From Sphingopyxis sp. YR583 (GTDB lineage Bacteria; Pseudomonadota; Alphaproteobacteria; Sphingomonadales; Sphingomonadaceae): a DNA stretch of 64,000 nucleotides. Position 1 is the first letter of the stretch. Each line of letters opens with the position of its first letter. This document shows positions 25,899 to 34,529 of the stretch, piece after piece. The notes beneath the pieces were generated by a model. That model was not told where the DNA came from. It saw only the letters and a list, made by a program, of their open reading frames with translations, and searched no databases. The DNA lies in NCBI RefSeq assembly GCF_900108295.1, contig NZ_FNWK01000001.1:1488001-1552000 (forward strand), read 5' to 3'. The position numbers and the translations under genes are program-made.

Positions 25899-27899
25899 AT
25901 GTTGGGGGTCTTACAAAAGCGAAAAGCGCGCATGACGGGGCCGTCATGGGGCGTTTCCATTCTGGCGGCAGTGGCGTTTCTTTTGTCGCCGGGTGCCCTT
26001 GCCGCGGCGGAAGCAGAGGTGCCGCAGGCGCCGCCCGCTTTCACTCCGCTGCCCACCAGCGTTTTTGCCGAGCTTCCCTTCGTCGAAGATATCGACCTGT
26101 CGCCCGACGGCACGCATATCGCGGGTCTGTTCGGAATCGGCGGCGAGCAGCGGATCATGATGATGCCGCTGCAGGGCGACCGTTCGAAAAGCGTCCGGAT
26201 CGCCGTTCCCGACCAGACGCAGGTGGCGTGGATCCGATGGGTCGGAAACGACAATATCGTCGTCGGCCTCTATGCGCTGATGCCGGTCGAGACCGATCGC
26301 TGGTACATCTCGCGCGTGATCGGCATCAACCGCGGCACGGGAAAGATCACGAAGCTGCTGTGGGATAGCGGCGGTCAGAATGCGTCCGATGTCCTCTGGA
26401 TCCCCTCGGACGGAAGCACCGAAATCCTCGTCGCCGCGCAGAATTCGATTTACGGGAACGATCCCGAGTTCTGGCCGACCGTCTATCGCGTCGACGTCGC
26501 CAGTGCGCGCAAGCGGGTGGTCGAAAGGCCGCGCGCCAACGTCAACGACTGGGGTGCCGACCATCTGGGCCAGGTGCGGTTCGGCATCGGCTATCGCGAC
26601 TCGGACACGCAATCGACCCTGTTGTTCCGCTCGCACGGCGAAGGGACGCTCCGCGTGATCGATCGCGCGAAGCTGGGTGCCGAAGAAGAGCTGACCGTTC
26701 CCTTCCATTTCGTGCCCGGCAGCAACAACGGTTTCGTCATCAAGCCGATCGAGGACGGCCGATCGGCGGTCGTCGAAGTCGACATTCCGACCGGCAAGGA
26801 TGTGCGGACGGTCTATGCCGCCGACAAGGCCGATGTCGAAGGCGTGCTGACGGATTCGAACGGGTCGAAGCTGCTCGGTGTCCGCACCAGCGACCGCAGC
26901 GACCCGCTGCACTGGATCGACCCGGCGATGGCGGCGCATCAAAAGACGCTGGAGGCCGCGTCGCCCCATTCGAAAGTACGGATCGAGAGTATCAGCGCCG
27001 ACCAGAGCAAGATGCTGGTGCGGTTCAGCACCCCCGACAATCCCGGCCTGCTCTTTTTCTTCGACGCCGCGACGGGCGAACTGGCACGTCTGGCGGCGAT
27101 GAACGAAGCGATCGGCGGCAAGCGCCTGTCGCGCGGGCGGATGGTCCGGTACAAGGCGCGCGACGGGCTGGAGATAGAGGGCGTGCTGACGATGCCGCGC
27201 GGCCGGCGCGACAAGGATTTGCCTTTCATCGTCATGCCGCACGGGGGCCCTTGGGGGCATGACGAGCTGAGTTACGACTATTGGGCACAGTTCCTCGCCG
27301 AGCGTGGATATGCCGTGCTCCAGCCCAATTTCCGCGGATCGACCGGCTATGGCGCCGCCTTCGAAAAGGCGGGGCAAGGGCAGATGGGCTTCGCGATGCA
27401 GGACGACGTCACCGACGGCGTCCAGTGGGCGGTCAAGGAAGGCATCGCCGACCCGAAACGGGTATGTATCGTCGGCGGCTCCTATGGCGGCTATGCCGCG
27501 ATGTGGGGGATCGCCAAGGATCCCGACCTGTATCGCTGCGCGGTCTCGATCAACGGCGTCGCGAACCTGCGCCGCGAGGTCAATGATTTCGGCGGGCTGA
27601 TGCGCGAACGCCTCTATCGCACCCAGTGGCAGAAGATGACCCCCGATTTTGCCGCGGTTTCCCCGATCAACGCGATTGCCCGGATCAAGGCCCCGCTACT
27701 GCTGGTCCACGGCAGGAAGGACGTCACCGTCGATCACGTCCAGTCGGCGCGCATGTATTCGGCGATGACGAAAGCGGGGAAGACGGTCGAGTTCGTATCG
27801 GTGCCGCTCGCGGACCATTATTTCACGCGTCAGGCCGATCGCATGACGCTGTTGACCTCGATCGAAAGCTTCCTCGCCAAGCATAATCCCGCGGACTGA
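25899..27899 (+). CDS. S9-family prolyl-oligopeptidase-type serine peptidase, secreted
   Basis: This is a protein of about 666 residues. A signal peptide is visible (KRKAR then a hydrophobic stretch ending near GALAAAEA). A beta-propeller (about residues 50-400) is followed by an alpha/beta-hydrolase domain. The nucleophile is in GGSYGGYAAM (Ser528), the aspartate is in HGRKDVTVD, and the histidine is in the DHYF segment. S9 enzymes cut short peptides, often after proline or from the N-terminus. GGAGG is very close to the ATG at 25899, and starts at 25872 or 25932 are also possible. It fits the peptide-use theme of the following genes. Confidence 0.9.
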   Translation: MLGVLQKRKARMTGPSWGVSILAAVAFLLSPGALAAAEAEVPQAPPAFTPLPTSVFAELPFVEDIDLSPDGTHIAGLFGIGGEQRIMMMPLQGDRSKSVRIAVPDQTQVAWIRWVGNDNIVVGLYALMPVETDRWYISRVIGINRGTGKITKLLWDSGGQNASDVLWIPSDGSTEILVAAQNSIYGNDPEFWPTVYRVDVASARKRVVERPRANVNDWGADHLGQVRFGIGYRDSDTQSTLLFRSHGEGTLRVIDRAKLGAEEELTVPFHFVPGSNNGFVIKPIEDGRSAVVEVDIPTGKDVRTVYAADKADVEGVLTDSNGSKLLGVRTSDRSDPLHWIDPAMAAHQKTLEAASPHSKVRIESISADQSKMLVRFSTPDNPGLLFFFDAATGELARLAAMNEAIGGKRLSRGRMVRYKARDGLEIEGVLTMPRGRRDKDLPFIVMPHGGPWGHDELSYDYWAQFLAERGYAVLQPNFRGSTGYGAAFEKAGQGQMGFAMQDDVTDGVQWAVKEGIADPKRVCIVGGSYGGYAAMWGIAKDPDLYRCAVSINGVANLRREVNDFGGLMRERLYRTQWQKMTPDFAAVSPINAIARIKAPLLLVHGRKDVTVDHVQSARMYSAMTKAGKTVEFVSVPLADHYFTRQADRMTLLTSIESFLAKHNPAD

Positions 27900-27924
27900 T
27901 CCGTTCAGTCCATCGCGGCTTGGA

Positions 27925-27960
27925 TTGACGCAGGGCGATTAATCGCATTTAGTATACGAT
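27925..27960 (+). promoter_or_regulatory. Promoter with GTATAC palindrome (GntR operator candidate 1)
   Basis: A TTGACG -35 box (27925-27930) is followed after 17 bases by a TTTAGT -10 box (27948-27953). The palindrome TTAGTATACGAT (27949-27960) covers the -10 box and extends toward the start point. It matches ATCGTATACGAT at 10 of 12 positions. A repressor bound here would block RNA polymerase. It controls the hydrolase gene at 27995. Confidence 0.6.
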
Positions 27961-27994
27961 ATCAATCGCCAAACGGCGTTCCGGAGAGAAACAT

Positions 27995-29089
27995 ATGACA
28001 TTCCTGACCCTCGTCTTGCTGGCGATGCAGCCGGCGACGCCCGCCATGCCCCCCGCGCCGGCTCCGGTCGCCGCGCCGGCCAAATGGGCGACGAAGGAAG
28101 GCGATGTCACGATCCGCGATTTCAAGTTCCGATCGGGCGAGATCATGCCCGCGGTCCGGATGCATTATTCGACGCTCGGCACGCCGCATCGCAACGCGCA
28201 GGGAGAGATCGACAATGCGGTGATGGTGCTCCACGGCACCGGCGGCAGCGGAAAGCAGTTCCTGCAGCCGCAATTCGCCGACGAACTGTACGGCCCGGGC
28301 CAGCCGCTCGACATTAAACGCTATTATATCATCCTGCCCGACAATGTCGGCCATGGTGCCTCATCGAAGCCGTCCGACGGCCTGCGGATGAAATTCCCGC
28401 AATATGATTATGACGACATGGTCGAATTGCAGCACCGGATGCTGACCGAAGGGCTGGGCATCAAGAAACTGCGCCTGATCATGGGCACGTCGATGGGGTG
28501 CATGCACGGCTTCATCTGGGGCGAGACCTATCCCGATTTTGCGCAGGCCCTGATGCCGATAGCATGCCAGCCGGTCGAGATCGCGGGACAGAATCGCATG
28601 TGGCGTCAGCTTCTCATCGACGGGATCAAGGCCGATCCCGCATGGATGGGCGGCGAATATAAGAGCCAGCCGGTGCTGGGCCTGCGCACCGCCGCGTCGC
28701 TGTCGATGATCGCGGGCGGCGCGCCACTCAATCTCCAGAAAAATTATCCGACGCGCGATGCCGCCGGCGCCTATGCGCGCGAGCGCGTCGAGCGCGACAT
28801 CGCGAGCCGCGACGCCAACGACATGATCTATCAATTCGAATCGTCGCGAACCTACAATCCCTGGCCGGGACTGGAGAAGATCACGGCGCCGATGACATGG
28901 ATCAATTCGGCCGACGATTTCATCAACCCGCGCAACCTCGACTTTCCGCAGCAGGCGTTGAAGCGGATGCCCAACACGCGCTTTCGCCTGATCGCCGAAA
29001 GCGACGAGACCCGCGGGCACGGGACGCACACATGGGCGGTCCAGTGGAAGGCCGACCTGATCGACCTGATCGCGCGCAGCGGCGGCTGA
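27995..29089 (+). CDS. Secreted alpha/beta-hydrolase, MetX-like
   Basis: This is a 364-residue alpha/beta-fold protein of the homoserine-acetyltransferase-like branch. It has LHGTGGSGKQF near residue 78, the nucleophile elbow GTSMGC with Ser166, a late aspartate in INSADDFINP and a histidine in GHGTHTW. The hydrophobic N-terminus (MTFLTLVLLAM) followed by a proline-rich stretch suggests a short signal peptide, unlike cytoplasmic MetX. The role is probably hydrolytic, on an ester or amide. The ATG follows CCGGAGAGA. Its promoter holds a GTATAC palindrome shared with the hydroxyproline genes. Confidence 0.8.
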   Translation: MTFLTLVLLAMQPATPAMPPAPAPVAAPAKWATKEGDVTIRDFKFRSGEIMPAVRMHYSTLGTPHRNAQGEIDNAVMVLHGTGGSGKQFLQPQFADELYGPGQPLDIKRYYIILPDNVGHGASSKPSDGLRMKFPQYDYDDMVELQHRMLTEGLGIKKLRLIMGTSMGCMHGFIWGETYPDFAQALMPIACQPVEIAGQNRMWRQLLIDGIKADPAWMGGEYKSQPVLGLRTAASLSMIAGGAPLNLQKNYPTRDAAGAYARERVERDIASRDANDMIYQFESSRTYNPWPGLEKITAPMTWINSADDFINPRNLDFPQQALKRMPNTRFRLIAESDETRGHGTHTWAVQWKADLIDLIARSGG

Positions 29090-29095
29090 CGGCGT

Positions 29096-29563
29096 TCACT
29101 TCGAGGCAGGCGCCGCCGGGTCGTAGGACGAGACATGGTTCATCGCGATGACCCAGCGGCCGTCGACCTTGCGAAACAGGCGGGTATTGATCCCCTGTTG
29201 CGCGCGTTCGGGCCGGGTCAGGCGATAATGGCTGATCAGCAGCGCGGCGTCGGGCCCAAGCATGTCGATGCTGATGTCATAGAAATGGACCGTGCCGCTG
29301 CGGTCGGCTGAACCGCCATAGTCGCGCACATAATGGTCGAGTGTCCCCTGCCAGCCGTCCTGGATCTTGCCGCCCGACACGAAAATCACGCCGGGGTTGC
29401 GGAAGCCCGCCATATAGCCTTTGAAGTCGCTGCGGTTCCACGCAGCCTCCATATCGGCGACGACCTGCAGGATCGCCGCCTTTTCCTTGGCCTCGTCGGC
29501 ATGCGCCGGTGTCGTCACCGCGAAGAGCAGCGGCGCCGCCAGCAGCCTTGTCCATTTCGTCAT
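29096..29563 (-). CDS. Secreted SnoaL/DUF4440-like protein
   Basis: This is a 155-residue protein with a clear signal peptide (TKWTRLLAAPLLFAV ending near AHA). The remainder is NTF2-like: AILQVVADMEAAWNRSDFKG, FRNPGVIFVSG and a RLFRKVDGRWVIAMNHVSS strand pair. This group includes DUF4440 proteins with no fixed function. The ATG at 29563 follows GGAGAG. It lies 10 bases after the amidohydrolase gene, in the same direction, so it is probably co-transcribed with it. Confidence 0.8.
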   Translation of the reverse strand: MTKWTRLLAAPLLFAVTTPAHADEAKEKAAILQVVADMEAAWNRSDFKGYMAGFRNPGVIFVSGGKIQDGWQGTLDHYVRDYGGSADRSGTVHFYDISIDMLGPDAALLISHYRLTRPERAQQGINTRLFRKVDGRWVIAMNHVSSYDPAAPASK

Positions 29564-29573
29564 GCCTCTCTCC

Positions 29574-31061
29574 TCAACGCTTGCGCAGGAACAGCGGATG
29601 TTCGGGCAGACGGCTGCGATCGACAAGCCTTCCCTGCGCGATCACCGCCTCGACCTTTTCGATGTTGCGAATATCGGCGAGCGGGTCGGCCGACAGCAGG
29701 ACAAGGTCGGCGATCTTGCCCGTCTCGACCGTACCGATGTCGCCCTCCATCCGCGCGGCGGCGGCGCCATGCTTCGTCCCCGCGACGATCGCCTCCATCG
29801 GGGTCATGCCGAGTTCGACGAGCCCCTCGATCGCGCGGATCGTACCGATGCCCGGCTCGGCCTCGTCACCCTTGGGCACGCGGCGAAATTCGGGGGCGTC
29901 GCCATAGAAGCTGTCGGTCGCGGGGGTCACGCGGCACCCCGCCTTGATCAGCCGCTCGGCATTGCGGCGCTGCACGTCCTGATTGTCGTCCATCGCCTCG
30001 AGCCGCCGCCAGCGTTCGGCGCTTGTCGTCGCCGGCGGCATCTTCGCGATCCGCGCCTCGACCTCGGCGCGCTTGGCGAGATGCTTTTTGCGATAGTCGC
30101 CCGTGATATAGTTCGAGCGGATACCGCAGAGCACATCCTTCTTTACGATCAGCGCGATCAACTCGTCGGTCAGGTCGCGGCTCGTCAGTTCGGGATGCTG
30201 GATCAAGTCGATCCCCGCCTCGACCGCGAGCGTCAGCCCTTCGGAGCTGGTCGCGTGCGTTTCGACGGGCTTGCCGCGCTTGTGCGCTTCCTCGACGATC
30301 ACGGCCTGCTGGCGCGGCGAGAAGCCGATCAGCGCGGGACGGAGAAAATGGCTGGTGCCGCCATATTTGATGAAGTCGACCCCCTTGTCGAGATAGCGGT
30401 TCATCGCGACGCGCAGCTCGTCGGGCGTCATGTCCATGATCTCTTCGCCCATGTCCTGCGCCAGCAGATCGTTCCATTGTTCCTGGAACAGTGACAGGTC
30501 CGAATCCTTGGTGAGCGAGAAGGTCAGGGAAAAAGGGCCGCCCCAGCCAAGGATATTGCCCGCCGCCTTCAGCCGCGAACCGACCACCTCGCCGCGATCG
30601 ATCCGGTCGCGTATCGTCAGGATCGGCGGCAGCACGCCATAGCTGTCGCGCATCGTCGTCACGCCATAGGTCAGCGCCCGCTGCGCGAATTCGAGCGCAA
30701 GCTCCTCGCCGCGGTCGGCATATTTCAAGGACGTGTCGCGCCGCGCCGGCTGACCATAGACCGAGACATGGACATTGCTGTCGATGAAGCCCGGCAGCAG
30801 ATAGCGGCCGCGCCCATCGATGCGCTGCGCGCCCGCCGTATCGGTGCCGTCCTTGCCGATCGAAACGATCCGGCCCTTTTCGATGAGGACGGTCATGCCG
30901 GGCTTGGCCGGAGCGCCCGTGCCGTCGATCAACGTTACATCCGTGATCGCGATCCGCTGCGCCCCGGGCACCTCCGCGCGCGTCGGCGCGGCGAGGAAAG
31001 GCGCCGAAAGCGCCAGAAACATGCCGATAAAAGCGGTTCTAAGACAGTTTGTTGCGGTCAC
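29574..31061 (-). CDS. Secreted amidohydrolase (COG1228-like) with altered metal motif
   Basis: This is a 495-residue amidohydrolase-superfamily protein. A signal peptide (CLRTAFIGMFLALSAPFLAA) precedes the barrel. The first metal motif reads DSNVHV, so the first histidine of H-x-H is asparagine. Later ligands look intact: the VETHA and IQHPE histidines and TPATDSF for the aspartate. COG1228 relatives include prolidases and imidazolonepropionase. The GTG at 31061 was chosen because GGGGAGGG lies 5 bases upstream; an ATG at 31088 is in frame but has no site. Its promoter holds a GTATAC palindrome. A peptidase role on Xaa-Pro substrates is inferred. Confidence 0.82.
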   Translation of the reverse strand: MTATNCLRTAFIGMFLALSAPFLAAPTRAEVPGAQRIAITDVTLIDGTGAPAKPGMTVLIEKGRIVSIGKDGTDTAGAQRIDGRGRYLLPGFIDSNVHVSVYGQPARRDTSLKYADRGEELALEFAQRALTYGVTTMRDSYGVLPPILTIRDRIDRGEVVGSRLKAAGNILGWGGPFSLTFSLTKDSDLSLFQEQWNDLLAQDMGEEIMDMTPDELRVAMNRYLDKGVDFIKYGGTSHFLRPALIGFSPRQQAVIVEEAHKRGKPVETHATSSEGLTLAVEAGIDLIQHPELTSRDLTDELIALIVKKDVLCGIRSNYITGDYRKKHLAKRAEVEARIAKMPPATTSAERWRRLEAMDDNQDVQRRNAERLIKAGCRVTPATDSFYGDAPEFRRVPKGDEAEPGIGTIRAIEGLVELGMTPMEAIVAGTKHGAAAARMEGDIGTVETGKIADLVLLSADPLADIRNIEKVEAVIAQGRLVDRSRLPEHPLFLRKR

Positions 31062-31526
31062 CCGACCCTCCCCGGAAACATGTGGCATTGACTCTCGAAA
31101 GATTGAGTATATCGTATTTCGTATACAGTAATAGCAAAAAGGGGTCGTGATGCTGTACCGCGAGGATTGGGCAACGCGTGGCAACGCCGCTTTCCCGTGC
31201 GAACATGCTCGCGCTCCTGCACCGGCATCCTGCAACCGCGCCGCACGCCTTCCGATGCCCGCGCGCATGCCAACCCATCACCGCCCCGCGCACGGCAAAG
31301 GGACATCCCCCTTTGATCCCGTCACCGCCGGGGGCGCCCCAAGCTCCGACATGTTCGCCGTCCAGCCAGCCGGGTCGCAGCGCGAGTCATCGCGCCCGCC
31401 CCGGACAAGAAGAGGGAGCTGAGCGGCGTCCGGGGAAGCGTGCAGGAGAACGACGTCGTCCGCCGCCAAGAGCGGGCACGAACGACATCAATGACAGGCC
31501 AAAGGCCGTACACAGGGAGCGTCCAA
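31062..31526. other. Long intergenic region and TonB-receptor leader
   Basis: This 465-base stretch separates the divergent amidohydrolase and TonB receptor genes. It holds the GTATAC palindrome at 31118-31129 and a small hairpin with arms AAAGGG (31297-31302) and CCCTTT (31309-31314). If the receptor promoter is near the palindrome, the leader is about 390 bases long. I see no convincing gene, RNA or riboswitch in it. Frames such as 31147-31422 have no family character. Confidence 0.6.
31118..31129. promoter_or_regulatory. GTATAC palindrome (GntR operator candidate 2)
   Basis: TTCGTATACAGT matches ATCGTATACGAT at 9 of 12 positions and keeps the GTATAC core. A second half-site, ATCGTAT, lies at 31111-31117, giving a tandem look. 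A TATACT box on the minus strand (31111-31106) could be the -10 of the amidohydrolase gene. Confidence 0.5.
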
Positions 31527-34457
31527 ATGTCTTACGATCACAGCAATCCGCAGGTCCGTTTTCGCCGCATACTTCTTGCCACCAGCCTTTTGTCGACCAT
31601 CATCCTGCCAAGCGCGGCCGCTGCGCAGGATGTCGCCCCGGCCGATGCCGCTACGGAAGCGACGACCGACATCGTCGTCACCGGGTCGCGCCTGCAGCGC
31701 ACCGACCTGACCGCGCCGAGCCCGATCACCATCGTCGGACAGGAAGAGGTCCAGCTGTCGGGCAACCTGACGCTCGAAAAGACGATGAACGAATTTCCGC
31801 AGCTCGCGTCGGGCAACACCTCCACCGTCAACAATGGCGGCGGCGCGGGCGTCCTGACCGCGAACCTGCGCGGGCTGGGCGAAACGCGCACGCTGACATT
31901 GGTCAACGGTCGCCGCTTCATTCCGGCCAACTCGAACGGATCGGTCGACCTGACCAGCATTCCCGACGCGCTGATCAAGCGCGTCGAGGTGATCACCGGC
32001 GGTGCGTCGGCGGTTTATGGGTCGGACGCGATCGCGGGCGCGGTCAACTTCATCCTCGACGATAATTTCGAAGGGCTGCAGATGTCGGCGCAGGCGGGCA
32101 TTTCGGACCGCGGCGACGCCGCATCGAAAAAGATCGATATCACCTTCGGCGCCGACCTGGGCGGTGGCCGCGGCAATGTCGCCATCTCCGGCGCCTGGGC
32201 GAAGCAGGATCCGATCACGCAAGCCGACCGTCCGTTCGGCAAAGTCCCGCTCGCCGAAATCAACGGTGCGCTCGTCTATTCGGGGTCGGGCAACATCCCC
32301 GGAACGCGCGTGCCGCTGAGCCAGGCGCAGCGCAACGCGCTGGTCGGCGTCAACATGACGCCGAGCGGCACATGCACCTCGATCACCGGTATCCGGTTCG
32401 GCGAGGGCGGCACCCCGCTGCCCTATTGCCAGCCCGAGGACACCTATAACTACGCCCCGTTCAACCTGCTCCAGCGCCCACTCGAACGCATCAACTTCTC
32501 GGCTCTGGCGCATTACGACATCACAGATAACATCACCGCCTATGCCGAAGCTTTCTTCGTCAACGCGCGCAACAATTCGAAGCTCGCCCCCGACAGCTTC
32601 ACGCCGGTAACGCCCGGTGCGGCATCGTCGACCTTGCTGGTGCCCAATTATGCGACGAGCGCCAGCCTGTCGCCGGCCGTGCGCGACTTCTTCATCAACA
32701 ATCGCGCGCTGTTCGATCCCGACGGCGACGGCACCGCGGCCGTGGTCGGCGGCGGTCGCCGTGCCGATGAACTCGGGACGCGCGACAGCTTCTTCGAACG
32801 CCAGTCCTATGCGATCACCACCGGGCTGCGCGGCGATTTCGACATCGGCAAGCAGAACTGGCGCTGGGACGCTTTCTACCAATATCTGCGCAACCGCACC
32901 GACACACGGAACGAAGGCGTAATCAACCAGACGCGCCTCAGCCTCGGGCTCGATTCGATCGTCAACGGGGCGGGCCAGGTCGTCTGCCGGTCGGGCGTGC
33001 AAGGCTGCGTCCCCGTCTCGATCTTCGGGCTCGGTTCGATCACCCCGGAAGCCGGCGCCTATCTGACCCCGACGCGCACCAGCAACGACATTTTCCAGCG
33101 CCAGGTTGCCGGCGCGTCGCTGAGCGGTGTGTTGTTCGACCTGCCCGCAGGGCCCGTCGCGGTCGCAGTGGGTGTCGAATATCGCAAGGACAGCTATCAG
33201 TCTACGCCGAGCGCGATGGACCTCAACAAGGAATATGGCGCCGCATCGAACAATGCGCTCAAGGGCTCGTTCGATGTGAAGGAAATCTTCGGCGAACTCC
33301 GTATCCCGATCCTGTCCGACACGCCCTTCTTTGACACGCTCGCGATCGAAGGCGCGGCGCGCTATTCGGATTATTCGACCGTCGGCGGCGTCTTTACCTG
33401 GAAGGCGGGCGGCGAATGGGCGCCGGTCAGCTGGGTCCGCATCCGCGGCGCCTATAACAGCGCGATCCGCGCGCCGAACATCAACGAGCTGTTCTCGGCC
33501 GTGGGTCAGGGCTTTACCGGGGGCACCGATCCGTGCGCGCGCCCGAACCTGACCGGAGCCGATCCGCGCAGCCAGCAGCTGCGCGACTTCTGCGTCGCGC
33601 GCGGCGTGCCGGCCGCCGACATCGCGACCTTTACGCAGGCGACGCTGGGGCTGACGCAGGAAACCGGGGGCAACCCCAACCTCGTCGAAGAAAAGTCGAA
33701 GACCTATACGATCGGTGCCGTGATCTCGCCGCCCTTCATCCCGCGCCTCAACATCACGGTCGACTATTTCAATGTCGAGGTGAAGGGCGCGATCACGACG
33801 ATCAACGCGCAGCAGACGCTGAACGACTGCTACACGGGGCTCAACGCGAACAGCCCGACCTGCCTGTCGGTCTTCCGCCTGCCGAGCGGCCAGATCGACT
33901 ATGTCCGCACCAACCAGAATAATATCGGTGCGCTCAAAGTTCGCGGCCTCGACGTCCAGGGCGATTATACCATCCCGCTTCCCGCGGCGCTTGGCGAAGA
34001 CGCCCAGCTGCGCCTGACCGGCGTCGCGAGTTGGCTGTTCGAACGCTCGACGCAGGTGCTGAGCACCGTTGCCCCGCAGGACTGCGCGGGTTTCTATGGT
34101 GCGGGCTGCTCGACGGGCACCGGCGGTTTCATCGTTCCGGATTTCAAGCTGAACCTTGGCGCCGCTTATACGAGCGGTCCGCTGAGCATCCGCGGACAGG
34201 CCCGGATGATCGGCGGCCTGAAAGCCTTCCCGACGGTGAACACCATCGTGAAGTCGGCGCCGGCCACCTGGTATTTCGACATGACCGGCACGTTCGAAAT
34301 CAACGACAATTTCACCTTCTTCGCCGGCGTCGACAATCTGCTCGACAAGATGCCGCCGATCCTCGGCACCACCTTTGTCGGCGATGCCAATGTCGACGTG
34401 TCGCTCTATGATACGCTCGGCCGCCGCTATTTCGCCGGCGTCCAGATGAAGTTCTAA
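31527..34457 (+). CDS. TonB-dependent outer-membrane receptor
   Basis: This is a 976-residue receptor. The signal peptide (RRILLATSLLSTIILPSAAAAQ) is followed by a plug domain with DIVVTGSRLQRTDL, LRGLGETRTLTLVNGRR and GGASAVYGSDAIAGAVN. A large beta-barrel ends in the outer-membrane signature residue phenylalanine (VQMKF). It should import a bulky ligand using TonB energy. The ATG at 31527 follows AGGGAGC. Co-localised peptidases suggest that the ligand is a peptide or glycopeptide. A terminator-like hairpin follows the gene. No STN domain or anti-sigma partner is present. Confidence 0.94.
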   Translation: MSYDHSNPQVRFRRILLATSLLSTIILPSAAAAQDVAPADAATEATTDIVVTGSRLQRTDLTAPSPITIVGQEEVQLSGNLTLEKTMNEFPQLASGNTSTVNNGGGAGVLTANLRGLGETRTLTLVNGRRFIPANSNGSVDLTSIPDALIKRVEVITGGASAVYGSDAIAGAVNFILDDNFEGLQMSAQAGISDRGDAASKKIDITFGADLGGGRGNVAISGAWAKQDPITQADRPFGKVPLAEINGALVYSGSGNIPGTRVPLSQAQRNALVGVNMTPSGTCTSITGIRFGEGGTPLPYCQPEDTYNYAPFNLLQRPLERINFSALAHYDITDNITAYAEAFFVNARNNSKLAPDSFTPVTPGAASSTLLVPNYATSASLSPAVRDFFINNRALFDPDGDGTAAVVGGGRRADELGTRDSFFERQSYAITTGLRGDFDIGKQNWRWDAFYQYLRNRTDTRNEGVINQTRLSLGLDSIVNGAGQVVCRSGVQGCVPVSIFGLGSITPEAGAYLTPTRTSNDIFQRQVAGASLSGVLFDLPAGPVAVAVGVEYRKDSYQSTPSAMDLNKEYGAASNNALKGSFDVKEIFGELRIPILSDTPFFDTLAIEGAARYSDYSTVGGVFTWKAGGEWAPVSWVRIRGAYNSAIRAPNINELFSAVGQGFTGGTDPCARPNLTGADPRSQQLRDFCVARGVPAADIATFTQATLGLTQETGGNPNLVEEKSKTYTIGAVISPPFIPRLNITVDYFNVEVKGAITTINAQQTLNDCYTGLNANSPTCLSVFRLPSGQIDYVRTNQNNIGALKVRGLDVQGDYTIPLPAALGEDAQLRLTGVASWLFERSTQVLSTVAPQDCAGFYGAGCSTGTGGFIVPDFKLNLGAAYTSGPLSIRGQARMIGGLKAFPTVNTIVKSAPATWYFDMTGTFEINDNFTFFAGVDNLLDKMPPILGTTFVGDANVDVSLYDTLGRRYFAGVQMKF

Positions 34458-34469
34458 GAGGTTGCTCCC

Positions 34470-34499
34470 GGCCGGCGGCGCGTCCTTGCTCCGCCGGCC
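34470..34499 (+). terminator. Hairpin with T-rich tail after TonB receptor gene
   Basis: GGCCGGCGG (34470-34478) pairs perfectly with CCGCCGGCC (34491-34499) across a 12-base loop, followed by CTTTCTTTCG. It lies between the receptor and the amidohydrolase gene that seems to belong to the same operon. It probably works as a partial terminator that makes the receptor the most abundant product. Confidence 0.65.
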
Positions 34500-34529
34500 C
34501 TTTCTTTCGTTGATGGAAGGCCCGATTTC

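Noticed and set aside
31147..31422. 91-codon frame in the long leader before the TonB receptor gene
   Set aside because: No ribosome site, no recognisable family, and a composition typical of out-of-frame GC-rich DNA.
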